Both the position numbers and the translations under genes were made by a program. Of a DNA stretch of 64,000 nt, positions 26,231-34,331 are shown one piece after another. This stretch comes from Embleya scabrispora (GTDB taxonomy: Bacteria; Actinomycetota; Actinomycetes; Streptomycetales; Streptomycetaceae). The stretch spans positions 372,001-436,000 of the forward strand of contig NZ_MWQN01000002.1 in assembly GCF_002024165.1 (NCBI RefSeq). Reading direction: 5' to 3'. The notes beneath the pieces are model-generated. The model searched no databases. It had not been told where the DNA came from and saw nothing but the letters and a program-made list of their open reading frames with translations. Position 1 is the stretch's first letter; each line of letters opens with the position of its first letter.

Positions 26231-27326
26231 TGGCCAGCCTTCCCAGATCACTCTCGATTTGGTCGAAGAATCCCGTTGGCCAGTGGTCCAGTTCGCCCTT
26301 GTCGTTGATCCGGATAGGCGTGGTCCCCTCTGTATCGAAGTAGTGCACCACCATGTCCTCGGCGCGGAGCGAGCGGTCCTCCGCAACGGCGAGCCTCGCG
26401 CCGTTCACCATGTGATCGCTGTGGGTCTCCACCACGACTTGCACGCCGCTTCCCGCGATGCGGGCCAGAAGTCGGCCCAGTTTGGATTGCCCGGCAGGGT
26501 GCAGGTGCGCCTCGGGATTCTCCACCAGCAGCATGTCTCCAGGTCGGGTCAACAGACCGGCGACAATCACCGGAAGCGCGTACGAGATCCCGAATCCGGT
26601 GTTGACCGGGCGGATTTCCGCCCCGTAAGGACCGACTTCCTGAAATCGGATCGTACTTGCCATGATGCCCGCCGCCCATTGCGCGGTGATGCGAATGGGG
26701 CGAATAATCTCGGACGCCCAAGCCTCCGCCTGCAAACGCGGAAAGGCACTGCCCGCACGAGGATGCCGAAGTTCCTCTCGCACGGTGAGTCTCGTGCTCA
26801 CCTGCCTCATCTCACGCAACGCGAGAACCTGGGCCGTGAACTCTCCCTGGGTGCCGACGCCGATGACATCGGGTTCGAGAGCGGAGACGGTCAACACGTC
26901 ACGAGGGCCCAGCCGTTCGGCGGCAAGATAGGTGAACCCCCCGGCGTCGTTGCCGACGCTCGGAACCGGACCCTCGGGACACGACTTCACCGTCAAGTAC
27001 AGGGCTTGTTCTTCATCCGGTACGCCGAAAAGGTAGTCCCAACGGCCGGGCTCGGTTGCCGAGCTCTCCAGCCGAATGGCGATTTCCGGATTCGGAGCGG
27101 CCGGATGCAGCAGCTCATGAGCCTCCCCCAACGCAAGCCCGTCGGTCCCGTTCAATTGCACGCTGCGCTTTCCCGGCGTACCGGACGCTTGCCGGGCCAG
27201 CAGCAGGGATTGCAGGACGGTGCTCTTACCACCACCGTTCACGCCGGTCAGCACGGTCAGCGGTCGCAGGACGAAGGATGCCTGTTCGAAACACTTGAAG
27301 TGCGAGATCGCCAGGGACTCGATCAC
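26208..27326 (-). CDS. AAA family ATPase with DUF3696 C-terminus
   Basis: A 372-residue RecF/OLD-like ATPase. Walker A is TGVNGGGKST (27-36), followed by the long insert usual for this class. Walker B and the ABC-like D-loop are LLVENPEAHLHPAGQSKLG, and the switch is VETHSDHMVNGARL. The C-terminus INDKGELDHWPTGFFDQI is the DUF3696 signature. There is no TOPRIM domain, so it is not a complete OLD nuclease. The GTG start overlaps the stop of the DUF262 gene by four bases (GTGA), and its own stop overlaps the next gene. Such SMC-like ATPases often act as sensors or motors in anti-phage systems. That role here is inference from family and gene pairing. Confidence 0.88.
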   Translation of the reverse strand: MIESLAISHFKCFEQASFVLRPLTVLTGVNGGGKSTVLQSLLLARQASGTPGKRSVQLNGTDGLALGEAHELLHPAAPNPEIAIRLESSATEPGRWDYLFGVPDEEQALYLTVKSCPEGPVPSVGNDAGGFTYLAAERLGPRDVLTVSALEPDVIGVGTQGEFTAQVLALREMRQVSTRLTVREELRHPRAGSAFPRLQAEAWASEIIRPIRITAQWAAGIMASTIRFQEVGPYGAEIRPVNTGFGISYALPVIVAGLLTRPGDMLLVENPEAHLHPAGQSKLGRLLARIAGSGVQVVVETHSDHMVNGARLAVAEDRSLRAEDMVVHYFDTEGTTPIRINDKGELDHWPTGFFDQIESDLGRLANARRRRR

Positions 27327-28483
27327 AACCCCGCCCGCAGGTCCACGGCGGCCGCCTCGAACCGATACCCCACCCGGCGCCGGTCCGCCGTGGAGGACGT
27401 GATGGCGTCGAGGTAGGTGACGTCCTCTGTCATCCGCGCGCGAGCCGCATCGACGATGTACTGCCGGCGTCTACGAAGGTCATCCGCTTTGTAGTCGGCA
27501 ACAGCAATGGACCAGGTCTCGAAGAGAGCCCTATTGATGGGATTACGGCCATCGACACCGAGCGGCCACTTCCGAAAGGTGTATTGGCCAAACAGCAGGT
27601 ACGCGTTTCGCATCGCCGTTTCGAAGGCACTCTCGAGTTGATCGACCCGCGCGTCCGAAACATCGTCTGGATTATCGAGCATCCGAGTGGCGGTCATCAG
27701 AAAGGTCTCCATCACGGGATGCCTTGCATAGGAGTCCAGGCCACACAACCAAAAGGCCGCGAAACGCAAAGCCATCTCGCGGTCGTTCATCCTGATATGA
27801 TCGGTGAGTCCGTTGGTGGCTGCAGCAAATGCGTCCGTGTGCGTCATTCGCTTCAGAATCTCACGGCTGCGCGGCTTGCTCATGCAATGCCGGATCTCCT
27901 GTGCATTGAGCGGGGTTCCACCGGTGTTGATCCGCTTGAAGATGTCATACATGACATCGGGCGGCGTGGTCGGATCGATCACATTGACGACCAACTGCGT
28001 GTTGTGCATCCGGCGTTGCCATTGCACCGCCAGATCGGAGAATCGGAGGCCTTCCACCGCCGACAGGTACTCGACACCCTTGAGTAGGAAGCCGGCGTCG
28101 CCGCCGCGTACAAAGTCGTGCAACGTGGAGAGTCGTTGAAGTCCGTCAACGACGTGAAAGGCGCCATCGGAATCCTCGGCGAAGTAGAAGGCCGGCAGGG
28201 GAATCTGCAGCAGGACCGACTCCACAAGGAGTGATTTCTGACGGGCACGCCAGACCTGACCTCGCTGGAAGTCCGGTGCAAGCTCCAACGATCCCTCGTC
28301 GATCTGATCCAGGATGTTCCGCAGCGAGAACTGGCTCGTGTTGACGCGGATCTGCTCCGGATTCCACGGCCGCTCGATCTTGGAGCCGTCGGCATCGGAG
28401 GTCTCGACTTCCACATCCAACGGCTGACCCTCGAAGACGTCCTCCACCACGAGCGGCGCCGTCTGCTTTTCCTCCGAATTCAT
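27323..28483 (-). CDS. DUF262 (GmrSD-N/ParB-like) protein
   Basis: A 386-residue protein with the DUF262 fold shared with the GmrS part of GmrSD and with SspE. It has PDFQRGQVWRARQKSLLVES, LLQIPLPAFYF, the signature VVDGLQRLSTLHDF (Asp113, Gly114, Gln116, Arg117) and FKRINTGGTPLNAQEIRHCM near 190. The DUF1524 HNH nuclease domain that follows in GmrSD and SspE is absent. The DGQR-type motif hydrolyses NTPs or acts as a nuclease in characterised relatives. It is first in a three-gene overlapping operon with a DUF3696 ATPase and an unknown protein. Lower GC than the chromosome suggests acquisition. ATG start at 28483. Confidence 0.88.
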   Translation of the reverse strand: MNSEEKQTAPLVVEDVFEGQPLDVEVETSDADGSKIERPWNPEQIRVNTSQFSLRNILDQIDEGSLELAPDFQRGQVWRARQKSLLVESVLLQIPLPAFYFAEDSDGAFHVVDGLQRLSTLHDFVRGGDAGFLLKGVEYLSAVEGLRFSDLAVQWQRRMHNTQLVVNVIDPTTPPDVMYDIFKRINTGGTPLNAQEIRHCMSKPRSREILKRMTHTDAFAAATNGLTDHIRMNDREMALRFAAFWLCGLDSYARHPVMETFLMTATRMLDNPDDVSDARVDQLESAFETAMRNAYLLFGQYTFRKWPLGVDGRNPINRALFETWSIAVADYKADDLRRRRQYIVDAARARMTEDVTYLDAITSSTADRRRVGYRFEAAAVDLRAGL

Positions 28484-28582
28484 GGCGGCATCCTACGGGC
28501 GCAGTGCCCTCCAAGGGTCGATCCCGTCGTACCCGCGCACTGGTGGTCGTCGCGCGCGGGAGCAGGGCAGGGCCGAGCTGAG

Positions 28583-28861
28583 TCAGCCGCCGAGGACGGC
28601 AGGGACAGGGCGCGGTGTGGGTGGTGCGAGTGGGGGCGAGGGCGTTGCGGATCCCGTTGAGGTGCGAGGCGCGCCGATGCAGTTCAGCGCGACGACGCAG
28701 TAGCCGTTGCTCTTCGCCGGCGGCGACAGTGCCTGCCGGCTGTCCGACATGTTGCCGGGCGTGCCGTGTAGCAGGATCACCGGACGCGGGTGTGCGGCAC
28801 TCGGTCGACAGTCGAAGGCACGTGGGTGCGTCGTCCACCGTGTGGCGTAGCTGGGGGCGGG
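28583..28861 (-). pseudogene. N-terminal fragment of a secreted esterase/lipase
   Basis: The minus strand reads SYATRWTTHPRAFDCRPSAA, then HPRPVILLHGTPGNMSDSRQ and ALSPPAKSNGYCVVALN. This is the N-terminal core of streptomycete esterase/lipase family proteins (ND.SC.PSAAHPRPVVLVHGT.GNMSDNW). The frame then degrades into low complexity and stops before the GHSQGG serine elbow. The signal peptide is also missing. It borders the DUF262 gene on its upstream side, mirroring the dehydrogenase remnant on the other side. Stretches 28484-28582 and 28862-28971 show no gene. Confidence 0.7.
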
Positions 28862-28971
28862 GTGGATCGGGAAGGGTTTCGAGGGGCGTCGGCCCCCGGT
28901 GATCGACCGATGACCGATCCGGTTCGGGTGACCCCGCGCGGTGCCCGCCGACGCAGGACGGTGGCCGGCCG

Positions 28972-30096
28972 ATGAGCGAAGCGGTGGTCGAGGTGGAGCG
29001 CGGGCGGGCGTTGCGGCGGTTGATCCCGCTGCTTCCGGCGCTGCTCTACTTCACCATCGTGGCCGTCGACTTCGGCACTCCGGACGAGTTCCGGACGGAC
29101 ACGATGTTGTGCCTGGTGCCGATGACCGCGTCCGCGCTGGTCCCGGTGCGCCCGACGGTGGTGTACGCGATCCTGGCCGCGGTGACGTTCCTGGTCCTGG
29201 ACCCGTGGCTGGCGCCGGCGGGCTACGAACACGACTGGGCCGGGTTCGTGGTGGTCGTGCTCGGCGGGGCGATCGCCGCAACGACGGTGTGGCTCCGGAC
29301 CCGATTGCAGGAGCGGGTCTCGCGCCTGGGCAACGTGGTCGAACACGTCCAGCGCGCGCTGTTGCCGCCGGTGCCGCCGGTGGTGGGCGGGATCCGGGTC
29401 GAGCGCAGCTACCTGGCCGCCGAGCGGGACGCGGAGGTCGGCGGCGACGTCTACGACGTGGTGGACACGCCGTATGGCACGCGCGCGTTCATCGCCGACG
29501 TGCAGGGCAAGGGGCTGACCGCGGTGGGCGCGAGCGCGGCGCTGGTCGGCACGTTCGACGAGGCGGCCCACGCCGAGCCGGAACTGTGGCGGGTCGGGCG
29601 GCGCATGGGCGCCGGGCTGGAGCGCTTCGGCCGCAACCAGGTACTGCTGGGCGAGCCGGACACGGACTGGTTCGCCACCGCGCTGATCGTCGGGTTCGAC
29701 GGGGACGGCCGGGTCGAGCCGACCAACCACGGGCACGAGGCGCCGGCGGTGATCGGCCCGTCCGGGGTGCGCTGGTTGCAGGTGCCGCCGGAGTTGCCGC
29801 TGGGCCTGGCCGGACTGGCGCCGGCCGAGGAACGGGCGCCGACGTACCGGTTCCGGATGACCCCCGACGAGTCGTTGCTGCTGTACACCGACGGCACCAC
29901 CGAGGCGCGGGACGCCGCCGGCCGGTTCTTCCCGCTGCGCGAGTGGGTCGCCCGGAACGCGGACCCGAACCGGTCCGCGGCCGAGTTGTTGGCCGGTCTG
30001 CAACAGGCGCTGCTCGCACACGTGGGCGGGCGGCTCACCGACGACGCGGCGCTGATGGTGCTGCGCCCGGTGGCGGCGGAGGCGGTGGGCCCGTAG
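28972..30096 (+). CDS. Membrane PP2C/SpoIIE-type serine phosphatase
   Basis: A 374-residue protein: three or four N-terminal membrane segments (about 20-35, 45-60, 64-80, 88-105), a short coiled linker (RTRLQERVSRLGNVVEHVQRA), and a cytoplasmic PP2C/SpoIIE phosphatase domain. Metal ligands are in VGGDVYDVV and the final DDAALMVL, with YTDGTTEARD preceding. Streptomycete members dephosphorylate anti-sigma-factor antagonists or related signalling proteins, with the membrane part as sensor. No PAS, GAF or kinase domain is attached. It stands alone, so the partner cannot be identified from this window. Confidence 0.88.
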   Translation: MSEAVVEVERGRALRRLIPLLPALLYFTIVAVDFGTPDEFRTDTMLCLVPMTASALVPVRPTVVYAILAAVTFLVLDPWLAPAGYEHDWAGFVVVVLGGAIAATTVWLRTRLQERVSRLGNVVEHVQRALLPPVPPVVGGIRVERSYLAAERDAEVGGDVYDVVDTPYGTRAFIADVQGKGLTAVGASAALVGTFDEAAHAEPELWRVGRRMGAGLERFGRNQVLLGEPDTDWFATALIVGFDGDGRVEPTNHGHEAPAVIGPSGVRWLQVPPELPLGLAGLAPAEERAPTYRFRMTPDESLLLYTDGTTEARDAAGRFFPLREWVARNADPNRSAAELLAGLQQALLAHVGGRLTDDAALMVLRPVAAEAVGP

Positions 30097-30376
30097 GGTA
30101 ACGGCCCCTCGGACGCCGACCCGGCCCGGGATCGCCACGAAGAGCGGAATGGCCGGCCACGGGCCGCCCGGGGGGTGCGGGCAGCCGATCGCGCACCACC
30201 TTGTTCGCGTCGGGATCGGTGATCGTGTCGCTGCCGGTGGCCTCTCCGAGAGAAAACGCTGCGGTCGGTTGGGCACCGGGACTACCGTCGGCACAGCGAC
30301 ACGAACGCACAACACGACCGGTGCGAGTCGGCGCACGTCCGACGCTCGGGACCGGGGATGCGACGGGGGCGGGGTC

Positions 30377-31642
30377 GTGCGGAATCGTACGTGTGGGTGG
30401 GCGCGCGTCCTGGTGGTGCTCGCGCTGCTGGGCGCGGGGACCACGGAGTGCGCGCGCGGACCGGGTGGGCGGCCGGTGATCGAGGTGGACGCGCCGACGG
30501 CCCTGGTGGATCGGGCGGTGCACATCCGGATCGGCGGGCTGTCGGCCAGGGAGAGGGTCGGCGTCGATCTTCGTGCGGTGGACGTCGAGGGAGAGCCGTG
30601 GCGCGGCCACGCCACGTTTCGAGCGGACTCCCACGGGGTGCTCGACCTGGACACGGCGACACCCCTTTCGGGTACCTACCGGAAGCCGGACGGCATGGGG
30701 TTGTTCTGGTCGATGAACCCGAGGTCGGGTGATCCGGAACAGGCGTACTTCCGCCCGCCATACCGCGGGAAGAGCGACTTCGACCTCACCCTCACGGCCG
30801 CGGCCAACGGCCGCCGCCCCGTCTCCCGGACGCTGACCAGGAAGTGGACGGAAGCCGGCGTGAGTGCCAGGGATCTCACCCTCGCCGCCGACGGGGTGGT
30901 GGGCACGCTCTTCCTGCCCGCACCCGGTACCCACCGACGCCCGGCCGTGGTCGTCTTCGGCGGTTCGGAAGGAGGGCCCGGTCCGGCAACCGACGGCGCA
31001 CTGTTCGCCGCACACGGCTACCCGGCCCTGGCGCTCGGCTACTTCCATGCCCCGGGCCTGCCCGACAAGCTGGCGAACATTCCGCTGGAGTATTTCCGTG
31101 CCGCCGTGCGCATCCTGGCCGGCCAACCGGGCGTCGATCCCGATCGCATTCTGGCCCAGGGATACTCGCGCGGCAGCGAGGCCGCCCTGCTGCTCGCCGA
31201 GCACTACCCCGATGTCGTGCACGGCGCGATCGTGTATGCCCCGTCCGACATGGTCAACGACGGGTTCCCGGACTACAGGCAGCCCGCCTGGACCAAGGAC
31301 GGCAAGGCCGTCGTCGGGGGACATATCCACCTCGACCACGTCGCCGGCCCGGTCCTGGCCATCGCCGGCGCCGACGATCGACTGTGGCCGTCGGCGAACG
31401 CGGCCCGGTCGATCGTCGAGGACCTCGATGCCCGCGGGAACCCCCACCCGCACCGGGCCCTGATCTTCCCCGGTGCCGGGCACGGCGTCGGCACCTTTCC
31501 CTATCTCGCCGCCGGCACCCGGTTTGCCCACCCGTTGACGAACGAGGTGCTCGACGATGGCGGCTCCCGGGCCGCCAACGCCGCCGCCCGAGAGCAGGGT
31601 TGGCCGCAGGTCCTCGCCCTGCTCGCGTCCCTGACCCGCTGA
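30377..31642 (+). CDS. Exported acyl-CoA thioester hydrolase/BAAT-like protein
   Basis: A 421-residue protein matching the bile-acid-CoA:amino acid N-acyltransferase/acyl-CoA thioesterase family. The N-terminal beta domain (VIEVDAPTALVDRAVHIRIG) is followed by an alpha/beta hydrolase domain with PAVVVFGGSEGG, the nucleophile elbow YSRGSEAALLLAE, acid AGADDRLW and catalytic His in FPGAGHGVGTFPY. The start is preceded by GGGGGCGGGG, and the N-terminus has a hydrophobic segment ending LGAGTTECA, so it is probably a lipoprotein or secreted. Substrate likely an acyl thioester or peptide/beta-lactam-like amide, by analogy. Confidence 0.82.
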   Translation: MRNRTCGWARVLVVLALLGAGTTECARGPGGRPVIEVDAPTALVDRAVHIRIGGLSARERVGVDLRAVDVEGEPWRGHATFRADSHGVLDLDTATPLSGTYRKPDGMGLFWSMNPRSGDPEQAYFRPPYRGKSDFDLTLTAAANGRRPVSRTLTRKWTEAGVSARDLTLAADGVVGTLFLPAPGTHRRPAVVVFGGSEGGPGPATDGALFAAHGYPALALGYFHAPGLPDKLANIPLEYFRAAVRILAGQPGVDPDRILAQGYSRGSEAALLLAEHYPDVVHGAIVYAPSDMVNDGFPDYRQPAWTKDGKAVVGGHIHLDHVAGPVLAIAGADDRLWPSANAARSIVEDLDARGNPHPHRALIFPGAGHGVGTFPYLAAGTRFAHPLTNEVLDDGGSRAANAAAREQGWPQVLALLASLTR

Positions 31643-31672
31643 GCGGGGATGCACCGGGGGACGACCGACCGC

Positions 31673-32689
31673 TCAGCGGATACGCAGCACCAACTTGCCC
31701 GTGTTCGCCCCGGTGAACAGGCGCAGCAGGGTCTCCGGGAAGGCCGTGACGTCGCCCTCGACCACGTCCTCGCGTGCGCGGAGTCGGCCGTCCGCGAGCC
31801 ACCCGGCCAGCTCCGCCGTCGCCTCCGGGTAGCGGTCGGCGTAGTCGAAGACCACCATGCCGGTCATCGACGCCCGGTTGACCAGCAGGGAGAGGTAGTT
31901 GCTCGGGCCCGGAGCGGGTTCGGTGTTGTTGTACTGGGAGATCGCGCCGCACACGATCACCCGCGCGCCCCGGGCCAGCCGGGTCAGCGCGGCGTCCAGG
32001 ATCGTGCCGCCGACGTTGTCGAAGAACACGTCCACGCCGTCGGGGCAGTGCTTGCGCAGCGCGGCGGGTACGTCGTCGTTCTTGTAGTCGACGGCCGCGT
32101 CGAAGCCGAACTCCTCGGTCAGCGTGCGGCACTTGTCCGGTCCGCCGGCGATGCCCACCGCACGGCAGCCCTCGAGCTTGGCGAGCTGGCCGACCACGCT
32201 GCCCACCGCGCCGGCCGCGCCGGACACCAGCACGGTCTGTCCCGGCTGCGGGCGGCCGATGTCGAACAGGCCGAAGTAGGCGGTCAGTCCGGTGGCGCCC
32301 AGCACGCCCAGGTGGGTCTCGGGCGGGGCGATGCCCAGGTCCACCCGGCGCACCCCCTCGCCGTCGGTTTCCGCGTACTCCTGCACGCCGAACCGGCCGA
32401 ACACGTGGTCGCCGACCGCGAAGTCCGGATGCCGCGAGGCGAGCACGCGGCCGATCGCGCCGGCGCGCATCACCTCGCCGATCCGCACCGGCGGGATGTA
32501 CGAGCGCACGTCGTTCATCCAGCCGCGCATCGCCGGGTCGAGCGAGATGTGCGAGACCTCGACCAGGAGGCGCCCGTCGGCCGGCTCGGACACCGGTTCG
32601 GCGGTCAGCTCCCAGTCGGTGGGCGCGGGCAGGCCGGACGGGCGCGCGGCCAGCCTGATCTGACGGTTCGTGGCGGCGGGCGTGGTCAT
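31673..32689 (-). CDS. NADP-dependent oxidoreductase, CurA/LTB4-dehydrogenase-like
   Basis: A 338-residue zinc-free medium-chain reductase. HISLDPAMRGWMND and RSYIPPVRIGEVMRAGAIG are hallmark N-terminal motifs of the LTB4-dehydrogenase/CurA/YncB group. The Rossmann motif is VLVSGAAGAVGSVVGQLAK, with GGPDKC for the NADP phosphate, and NVGGTILDA follows. The family reduces the double bond of alpha,beta-unsaturated ketones. It is third in an operon after fabG-like and maoC-like genes (69-70 base gaps), which suggests a joint acyl or ketone modification pathway. A palindromic operator lies upstream of the operon. Confidence 0.9.
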   Translation of the reverse strand: MTTPAATNRQIRLAARPSGLPAPTDWELTAEPVSEPADGRLLVEVSHISLDPAMRGWMNDVRSYIPPVRIGEVMRAGAIGRVLASRHPDFAVGDHVFGRFGVQEYAETDGEGVRRVDLGIAPPETHLGVLGATGLTAYFGLFDIGRPQPGQTVLVSGAAGAVGSVVGQLAKLEGCRAVGIAGGPDKCRTLTEEFGFDAAVDYKNDDVPAALRKHCPDGVDVFFDNVGGTILDAALTRLARGARVIVCGAISQYNNTEPAPGPSNYLSLLVNRASMTGMVVFDYADRYPEATAELAGWLADGRLRAREDVVEGDVTAFPETLLRLFTGANTGKLVLRIR

Positions 32690-32758
32690 ACGGGACGCAA
32701 CTCCTTCGTCGTGGACGTGCCGGACGGGTGGACGAACGGGCGGGTGGACGCCGGACGG

Positions 32759-33211
32759 TCAGGGCACGACCAGGGAGAGCGTGTCCGCGACGCACGCCGG
32801 CTTCGCGACGCCCTCGATCTCGATGGTGTGCCGCACCGTCAGCCGCACGCCCTGTGCGGTCCGTACCGCGTCCACCAGGACGGCGTGGTCGCGGATCCGC
32901 GCGCCGACCGGCACCGGCGCCGGGAAACGCACCTTGTCCGAGCCGTAGTTGACGCCCATCCGCACCCCGCGCACGGTGAACAGGTCGGCGGCCAGGACGG
33001 GGATCAGCGACAGGGTGAGATAGCCGTGCGCGATGGTGGTGCCGAACGGGCCGTCCTTGGCCCGCTCGGGGTCGACGTGGATCCACTGGTGGTCGCCGGT
33101 CGCGTCGGCGAAGGCGTCGACGCGTTCCTGGTCGACGGTCAACCAGTCGCCGGTGCCCAGTGGTTCGCCCTTGGCCGCGAACACCTCGTCGACGTTCTCG
33201 AACACACGCAT
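32759..33211 (-). CDS. MaoC-like (R)-specific enoyl-CoA hydratase
   Basis: A 150-residue hot-dog-fold hydratase. The catalytic hydratase-2 motif is seen as FADATGDHQWIHVDPERAKD (Asp-His dyad) followed by FGTTIAHGYLTLSLIP. It would hydrate 2-enoyl thioesters to (R)-3-hydroxyacyl thioesters, fitting the fabG-like gene directly upstream, which would interconvert 3-hydroxy and 3-keto forms. Length is normal for stand-alone MaoC proteins. ATG start at 33211 follows AAGGAGCATCC. Confidence 0.92.
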   Translation of the reverse strand: MRVFENVDEVFAAKGEPLGTGDWLTVDQERVDAFADATGDHQWIHVDPERAKDGPFGTTIAHGYLTLSLIPVLAADLFTVRGVRMGVNYGSDKVRFPAPVPVGARIRDHAVLVDAVRTAQGVRLTVRHTIEIEGVAKPACVADTLSLVVP

Positions 33212-33281
33212 GGTGGATGCTCCTTCGGGATGGACCCGGGCCGGGGGTGGCCGGCCCGGGCGTCTCGGGGTTCGAGCGCGG

Positions 33282-34061
33282 TCAGCAGAGCGGCCCGCCG
33301 GCGACGTAGATCACCTGGCCGGAGACGAATCCCGCGTCCTCGCCGGTCAGGAACGCGATGGTGTTGGCGACGTCCTCGGGGCGGCCGACTCGGCGGACCG
33401 GGATCTGCTGGGCCGCGGCGTCCTGGAACGCCTCGAACTCCATGCCGACGCGGGCCGCGGTGGCCGCGGTCATGTCGGTGACGATGAAGCCCGGCGCCAC
33501 CGCGTTGGCGGTCACCCCGAACTTGCCCAGCTCGAAGGCGAGGGTCTTGGTGAAGCCCTGGAGTCCGGCCTTGGCCGCCGAGTAGTTGGCCTGCCCCCGG
33601 TTGCCCAGCGCGGACGAACTGGAGAGGTTGACGATCCGGCCCCAGCCGGCGGCGGTCATGTGCGCCTGGACCGCGCGGCTCATCAGGAACGCGCCGCGCA
33701 GGTGCACGTCGATGACCGTGTCCCAGTCGCCGTCGGACATCTTGAACAGCAGGTTGTCCCGGATCACACCGGCGTTGTTGACCAGCACGGTCGGCGCGCC
33801 GAGGGTGTCGGCCACGCGCGCGACGGCGGCGTCCACCTGGTCCCCGGCGGTGACGTCGGCGCCGACCGCGAGGGCCGTGCCGCCGGCCTCGACGATCGCG
33901 GCGACGGTGTCGGCGCAGGCGGCCTCGTCCAGGTCGAGCACGGCCACGGCCCTGCCCTCGGCGGCGAGTCGGCGGGCGGTGGCCGCGCCGATGCCGCGCG
34001 CGGCGCCGGTGACGATGGCCACGCGCGAGGTGGTCGCGGTCGCGGGGGTGTTCTCGGTCAT
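33282..34061 (-). CDS. fabG: 3-oxoacyl-ACP/CoA reductase, FabG-like SDR
   Basis: A 259-residue classical SDR with VAIVTGAARGIGAATARRLA (cofactor), LDLDEA after beta2, NNAGVIRDNLLFKMSDGDWD, the catalytic set Ser in LSSSSALGNRGQANYSAAKAG with Tyr-x3-Lys, and the FabG-like tail ASFVSGQVI-type sequence (GFVSGQVIYVAGG). It reduces 3-ketoacyl thioesters. It is first in the fabG-maoC-reductase operon, with a perfect 16-bp palindrome 165 bases upstream. A paralogue rather than the housekeeping fatty-acid gene, given the context. Confidence 0.9.
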   Translation of the reverse strand: MTENTPATATTSRVAIVTGAARGIGAATARRLAAEGRAVAVLDLDEAACADTVAAIVEAGGTALAVGADVTAGDQVDAAVARVADTLGAPTVLVNNAGVIRDNLLFKMSDGDWDTVIDVHLRGAFLMSRAVQAHMTAAGWGRIVNLSSSSALGNRGQANYSAAKAGLQGFTKTLAFELGKFGVTANAVAPGFIVTDMTAATAARVGMEFEAFQDAAAQQIPVRRVGRPEDVANTIAFLTGEDAGFVSGQVIYVAGGPLC

Positions 34062-34225
34062 GGGTGCGGGGTCCTCCGGGTCGTCGCCGGCACGGGGCGG
34101 CCGGCGAATACGGCGCTTCCGACCGCCTCGGGAGCGACCCGCGCCCGTCCGGCCGAAGGCGCCGACCGGGCGTTGCTCACGGGTCCCGGAGCGGGGAGTA
34201 GCGGGATTCTGCTGTGCGGTAACGG

Positions 34226-34241
34226 TACCGACCGGTCGGTA
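34226..34241. promoter_or_regulatory. Perfect 16-bp palindromic operator, TetR type
   Basis: TACCGACCGGTCGGTA, upstream of the fabG-maoC-reductase operon. Its preceding bases (ACGGTACCGA) match the operators of the TetR gene at 41790-42350, so that regulator or a close relative may bind here. Confidence 0.7.
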
Positions 34242-34331
34242 TCAAGGCTAGAGCGCGCCACGAACTCGTTCGGGTCGAACAGGCGCCGGGGGCGCGAACG
34301 TAAGGAGGCGCGGGCCGGGGGCCGGCGGGTG

